Shown here piece after piece: positions 61,370-64,000 of a stretch of DNA of 64,000 nt. The position numbers and the translations under genes were made by a program. The stretch covers positions 1,869,922 through 1,933,921 of the forward strand of contig NZ_CP048289.1 of NCBI RefSeq assembly GCF_014084105.1, read 5' to 3'. Under the pieces are notes generated by a model that searched no databases, had not been told where the DNA came from, and saw nothing but the letters and a program-made list of their open reading frames with translations. The DNA comes from Streptacidiphilus sp. P02-A3a. GTDB taxonomy: Bacteria > Actinomycetota > Actinomycetes > Streptomycetales > Streptomycetaceae. The stretch's first letter is position 1, and the number at the start of each line of letters is the position of its first letter.

Positions 61370-62020
61370 TCAGGGCTGGTGGGGCCGGTCCTCGCGGCTG
61401 TCCAGCAGGGCCGTGGCCACGGTGCGCAGCGTGTCGCGCAGCCGCTCGCCGCCGCCCTGCTCCAGCAGGTGCAGGATCTGCTCGCTCTGCAGCGCGGCCA
61501 GCAGCAGATGGGCGATCAGGTCGGCGTCCAGGTCCGGGCGCTGCTCGGCTATCAGTCCGGCGAGGTGGCCGTGCCAGAACTGGTAGACCGGGTGTTCGCC
61601 GTGGGCGGGCTTCGGCTCGGCGGGGCCGGTGGCGCTTGGGGTGGGATCGGGGTGGTGGGTGGTGGTGATGGCGTGGCCGAGCGCGGCCAGCAGGCCCTTG
61701 TTGCGGGCGATCACGTCGACCAGGCCGTCGAGGAAGGCCAGCAGCCGCTCGCGCGGCTCGGCGCCCGGGCCGAGCGGCGGCGGACCGTCGGTGGCCGCCT
61801 CGCGCAGCGCCAGCGCGCGCTCCTCCATCAGCGCGCGCATCAGGCCCATCCGGTTGCCGAAGCGGTGGAAGACCGTGCCCTTGCCCACCCCGGCGGCTGC
61901 GGCGACCTGCTCCATGGAGATCTGCTCGGGCCGGAACTGGGTCAGCAACTCCTCGGTGGCCAGCAGGATCGCTCGCCGGTTGCGTGCCGCGTCGGCGCGT
62001 TCGCGGCGCACTTCAGCCAT
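61370..62020 (-). CDS. TetR family transcriptional regulator
   Basis: A 216-residue TetR repressor. The N-terminal HTH is RRAILLATEELLTQFRPEQISMEQVAAAAGVGKGTVFHRFGNRMGLMRALM (in parts, residues 15-65). The ligand domain holds His-rich TTTHHPD and GEHPVYQFWHGHLAGLI. ATG 62020 is chosen over a TTG at 62044 that overlaps the operator. It is divergent from the quinone oxidoreductase with two palindromic sites between, so it probably represses both genes and responds to quinone or electrophile stress. Confidence 0.92.
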   Translation of the reverse strand: MAEVRRERADAARNRRAILLATEELLTQFRPEQISMEQVAAAAGVGKGTVFHRFGNRMGLMRALMEERALALREAATDGPPPLGPGAEPRERLLAFLDGLVDVIARNKGLLAALGHAITTTHHPDPTPSATGPAEPKPAHGEHPVYQFWHGHLAGLIAEQRPDLDADLIAHLLLAALQSEQILHLLEQGGGERLRDTLRTVATALLDSREDRPHQP

Positions 62021-62043
62021 CGGCGTCTCATTCCGCGTGGACA

Positions 62044-62097
62044 ACTGGACCGGGGGTCCAGTACGGTCGGTTGGTAGGACTTGACCGGGAGTCCAGT
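62044..62097. promoter_or_regulatory. Twin TetR operators
   Basis: ACTGGACC-ggg-GGTCCAGT (62044-62062) is a perfect palindrome with a 3-bp centre. A second, imperfect copy ACTTGACC-ggg-AGTCCAGT lies at 62079-62097, 35 bp away. The pair lies between the divergent starts. Confidence 0.75.
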
Positions 62098-62154
62098 TCA
62101 GCCTCCCGGAAGTCGCAGCATATCCGGCGTTCCACCCTGACCAGGGAGTCTCCC

Positions 62155-63132
62155 ATGCGACGCGTTCGCTTCTACGAGTACGGCGGCCCAGAAGTCCTGA
62201 AGCTGGAGGACGTCGAGACTCCCACTCCGGGGCCGGGGCAGGTGCTCGTCCGTACCGAGGGGATCGGGGCCAACTTCGTCGACACCATGATCCGCCGGGG
62301 GCCTTCGAGTCCGGCGATCTTCCACCGCCCGCTGCCCGGGAAGCTCACCGGTGACGTGGTGGGGACCGTCGAGTCGGTCGGGGAGGGGGTCGACGGAGCG
62401 CTGGTGGGGCAGCGGGTGGCCGTTCCGGTGATCGAGGACGCCTTCGCCGACTATGTCCTCGTCGGCCCCGAGTGGCTGGCGGTCGTGCCCGACGGGCTCG
62501 ACCTCGGCGCGGCCAGCACGCTGCCGGTGGCCGCTCCGGTGGCGCTGCGGGTGCTGCGCATCGGGCAGCTGGCGGCGGGCGAGACCGTGCTCGTCCACGC
62601 GGCATCGGGCAACATCGGGCACCTGGTGGTCCAGCTGGCCCGGATCCTCGGCGCGGGCAAGGTGATCGCCACCGTCGGTTCGGCCGCCAAGCTCGACTTC
62701 GCCCGCTCGTGCGGGGCGGACGTCGCGGTCGACTACAGCGCGGAGGACTGGGACGAGCAGGTCCGTGCGGCGGCGCCCGGGGGCGTCGACGTGGTGCTCG
62801 ACTCGGTCGGCGGGGAGGTGCTGCGGCGGAGCATCGCGCTGCTGGCCCCGCACGGGCGGGCGGTGGTGTACGGCGTCGCCGGGGGGCAGCTGCTGGATCT
62901 GCCGATCAGCTCCATCTTCGGGCTGAAGTCCGTGACCGGGTTCGCCCTGATGGCCTGGCGGGCGGCCGACCCGAAGCAGGCCCGCGCGGACGTGGACGAG
63001 GTGGCCGGGTACGCGCTCGACGGTCGGCTGCGGGTCGCCGTGCACGCGCGGCTGCCGCTCGCCGAGGCCGCCGAGGCGCACCGGATCCTGGACAGTCGGG
63101 CCCAGTTGGGCCGGGTCCTGCTGGTGCCCTGA
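62155..63132 (+). CDS. Quinone oxidoreductase (zinc-independent MDR family)
   Basis: A 325-residue NADPH:quinone reductase-like enzyme: an N-terminal GroES-like domain (MRRVRFYEYGGPEVLKLEDVETP), then a Rossmann domain with VLVHAASGNIGHLVVQLARILGAGKVIAT (motif AASGNIG near residues 148-154) and VDVVLDSVGG. Zinc-binding cysteines of alcohol dehydrogenases are absent, as expected. It is cytoplasmic and probably detoxifies quinones or enones. ATG 62155 has AGGGAG upstream. It is controlled by the divergent TetR gene. Confidence 0.93.
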   Translation: MRRVRFYEYGGPEVLKLEDVETPTPGPGQVLVRTEGIGANFVDTMIRRGPSSPAIFHRPLPGKLTGDVVGTVESVGEGVDGALVGQRVAVPVIEDAFADYVLVGPEWLAVVPDGLDLGAASTLPVAAPVALRVLRIGQLAAGETVLVHAASGNIGHLVVQLARILGAGKVIATVGSAAKLDFARSCGADVAVDYSAEDWDEQVRAAAPGGVDVVLDSVGGEVLRRSIALLAPHGRAVVYGVAGGQLLDLPISSIFGLKSVTGFALMAWRAADPKQARADVDEVAGYALDGRLRVAVHARLPLAEAAEAHRILDSRAQLGRVLLVP

Positions 63133-63257
63133 GCGGACCCGCAGGCGGACCCCCGGGCGGGTTCCTGGCCGACACGTGGGGGTGCCGGTTTCGGTGGAAT
63201 CCGTCCGGTCGGGCCGTTCCGCCGGAAGGATGGTGTGATCCAACGACGGAGGATTCC

Positions 63258-63668
63258 ATGAGTGCGCACAACGACGCGGTCATCGCCGAGTTCCGGTCCC
63301 ACGAGGGCACGGTGGGCGGCGGTTTCACCGGCGTTCCGCTGCTGCTGATCACCAGCACCGGCGCCCGGTCGGGCAGGCCGCACACCACGCCGGTGACCTA
63401 CCGGGCCGACGGCGACCGCTGGCTGGTCTTCGCCTCCGCCGCGGGCGCGGCGAACCACCCCGCCTGGTACCACAACCTGGTCGCCCACCCGGAGGCCGTG
63501 ATCGAGGTTGGCACCGAGAGGGTCGAGGTGACGGCGGTCGTCACCGAGGGTGCGGAGCGGGACCGGCTGTTCGCGGACCAGGTCCGGGAGTTCCCCCGCT
63601 TCGCCGAGTACCAGGACAAGACCAGCCGGGTCATCCCGGTGGTGGCGCTGGAGCGCCGCACCGGCTGA
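63258..63668 (+). CDS. Deazaflavin (F420)-dependent nitroreductase family protein (Ddn-like)
   Basis: A 136-residue split-barrel protein of the Ddn family, which uses reduced F420 to reduce nitro compounds or quinones. Family pattern: LLLITSTGARSGRPHTTPVTYRADGDRWLVFASAAGAANHPAWYHNLVAHPEAVIEVG (in parts, residues 28-85), with the characteristic GARSGRxHTTPV and HPAWYHNL. ATG 63258 has GGAGG 6-7 nt upstream. It follows the quinone reductase by 125 nt on the same strand and may share its stress regulon. Confidence 0.93.
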   Translation: MSAHNDAVIAEFRSHEGTVGGGFTGVPLLLITSTGARSGRPHTTPVTYRADGDRWLVFASAAGAANHPAWYHNLVAHPEAVIEVGTERVEVTAVVTEGAERDRLFADQVREFPRFAEYQDKTSRVIPVVALERRTG

Positions 63669-63689
63669 CTCCGACCGGGCCGGTGTGCT

Positions 63690-63735
63690 GCCGCTGTGGG
63701 CCTCGGCCCGTCGGCACGGGCGGGCCCACAGCGGC
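63690..63735. terminator. Strong bidirectional terminator
   Basis: GCCGCTGTGGGCC (63690-63702) and its complement at 63723-63735 form a 13-bp perfect stem, with a nested GCCCGT/ACGGGC stem in the loop. It lies between convergent gene ends. Confidence 0.75.
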
Positions 63736-63789
63736 GGTCTGCTGGGCGCGGCGGCTCGCCGTCGCGCCCGGGGTGGGGTGGGCGCGCGG

Positions 63790-64000
63790 TCAGTCGCCCG
63801 CGCGGACCTGCTGGGCCAGTTGGTCCGCGTCGGCCAGGGCGGTCAGCGCGTTGTCGGCGTCGGTGCGGACAGCGATCGAGGAGCCGCCCGCGGCGTCCCG
63901 GGCGAACCGCTGGACCGCTGCCACGCCTTCGCCGTTGTCGGCCCGCCACGGTATGAGGGCCGGGGGCTGGTCCGAGGCGGTGAACTCGGCGGCGGCCCGG
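63790..64000 (-). CDS. C-terminal part of an unrecognised protein (cut by window end)
   Basis: The last 69-70 residues of a minus-strand gene are visible, ending AVRTDADNALTALADADQLAQQVRAGD before TGA. The segment includes PPALIPWRADNGEGVAAVQRFARDAAGG, mixed alpha/beta, with coding-like composition. No family can be named from this fragment. Confidence 0.6.
   Translation of the reverse strand, partial: RAAAEFTASDQPPALIPWRADNGEGVAAVQRFARDAAGGSSIAVRTDADNALTALADADQLAQQVRAGD

Overview
The window is high-GC DNA with GTG starts, leaderless-looking genes and long antisense open frames, typical of a Streptomycetaceae chromosome (Streptomyces, Kitasatospora or Streptacidiphilus). From memory, the left-end order aceE, DUF3052, AhpE-like peroxiredoxin, terD, terD is a conserved core block of Streptomyces chromosomes. 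The genus is inferred from gene content and order; no marker gene was compared.

Region 1 (1-19.7 kb) is core-like. It holds the 5' part of aceE, a DUF3052 gene, an unrecognised actinobacterial protein, a one-Cys peroxiredoxin and a large tellurium-resistance-type (Ter) stress locus. The Ter locus has two terD genes with a Doc-type toxin-antitoxin pair between them, a DUF475/TerC-like membrane protein, a TerA-like gene, a TerD protein with a proline-rich tail, and an operon for an HpcH/CitE-like lyase, a large PRTase-StiP-PELOTA protein and a HAD phosphatase. These enzymes fit the nucleoside-like metabolite pathway predicted for Ter systems. A ROK regulator, a DUF2637 membrane protein, an FmdB zinc ribbon and a coiled-coil protein complete the block, which ends at tRNA-Val(UAC).

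Region 2 (19.7-51.2 kb) is accessory DNA. Immediately after the tRNA lies the C-terminal scrap of a tyrosine integrase, then a GNAT scrap. Next is a graspetide RiPP cluster (precursor, ATP-grasp ligase, PCMT-like methyltransferase) with a helix-turn-helix regulator. A deleted methyltransferase follows, and then a four-gene operon: Trypco1, a trypsin-like protease with VMAP-type C-terminus, a MoxR AAA+ ATPase, and a SAV_2336/vWA-TIR(FxsC) protein. I read this as an NTP-dependent biological conflict (immunity) system. Beyond it are a 1703-residue secreted protein, a YcxB-like membrane protein and a 2404-residue secreted RHS-Hint polymorphic toxin with an overlapping immunity-gene candidate. A second integrase, truncated and frameshifted, is followed by a two-gene DUF4365 nuclease-like operon and one isolated type I-E-like CRISPR repeat.

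Region 3 (51.2-64 kb) returns to chromosomal-style genes. It contains a TetR/NAD(P)-binding pair around a large palindrome, a damaged SARP/NB-ARC regulator whose 5' end abuts a 5'-truncated MFS gene, a PIG-L deacetylase, a YcxB-like protein, a class V aminotransferase divergent from an ArsR-type regulator plus MFS exporter, a GH25 lysozyme, a TetR/quinone oxidoreductase pair with twin operators, a Ddn-type deazaflavin oxidoreductase, and the C-terminus of an unrecognised protein at the right edge.
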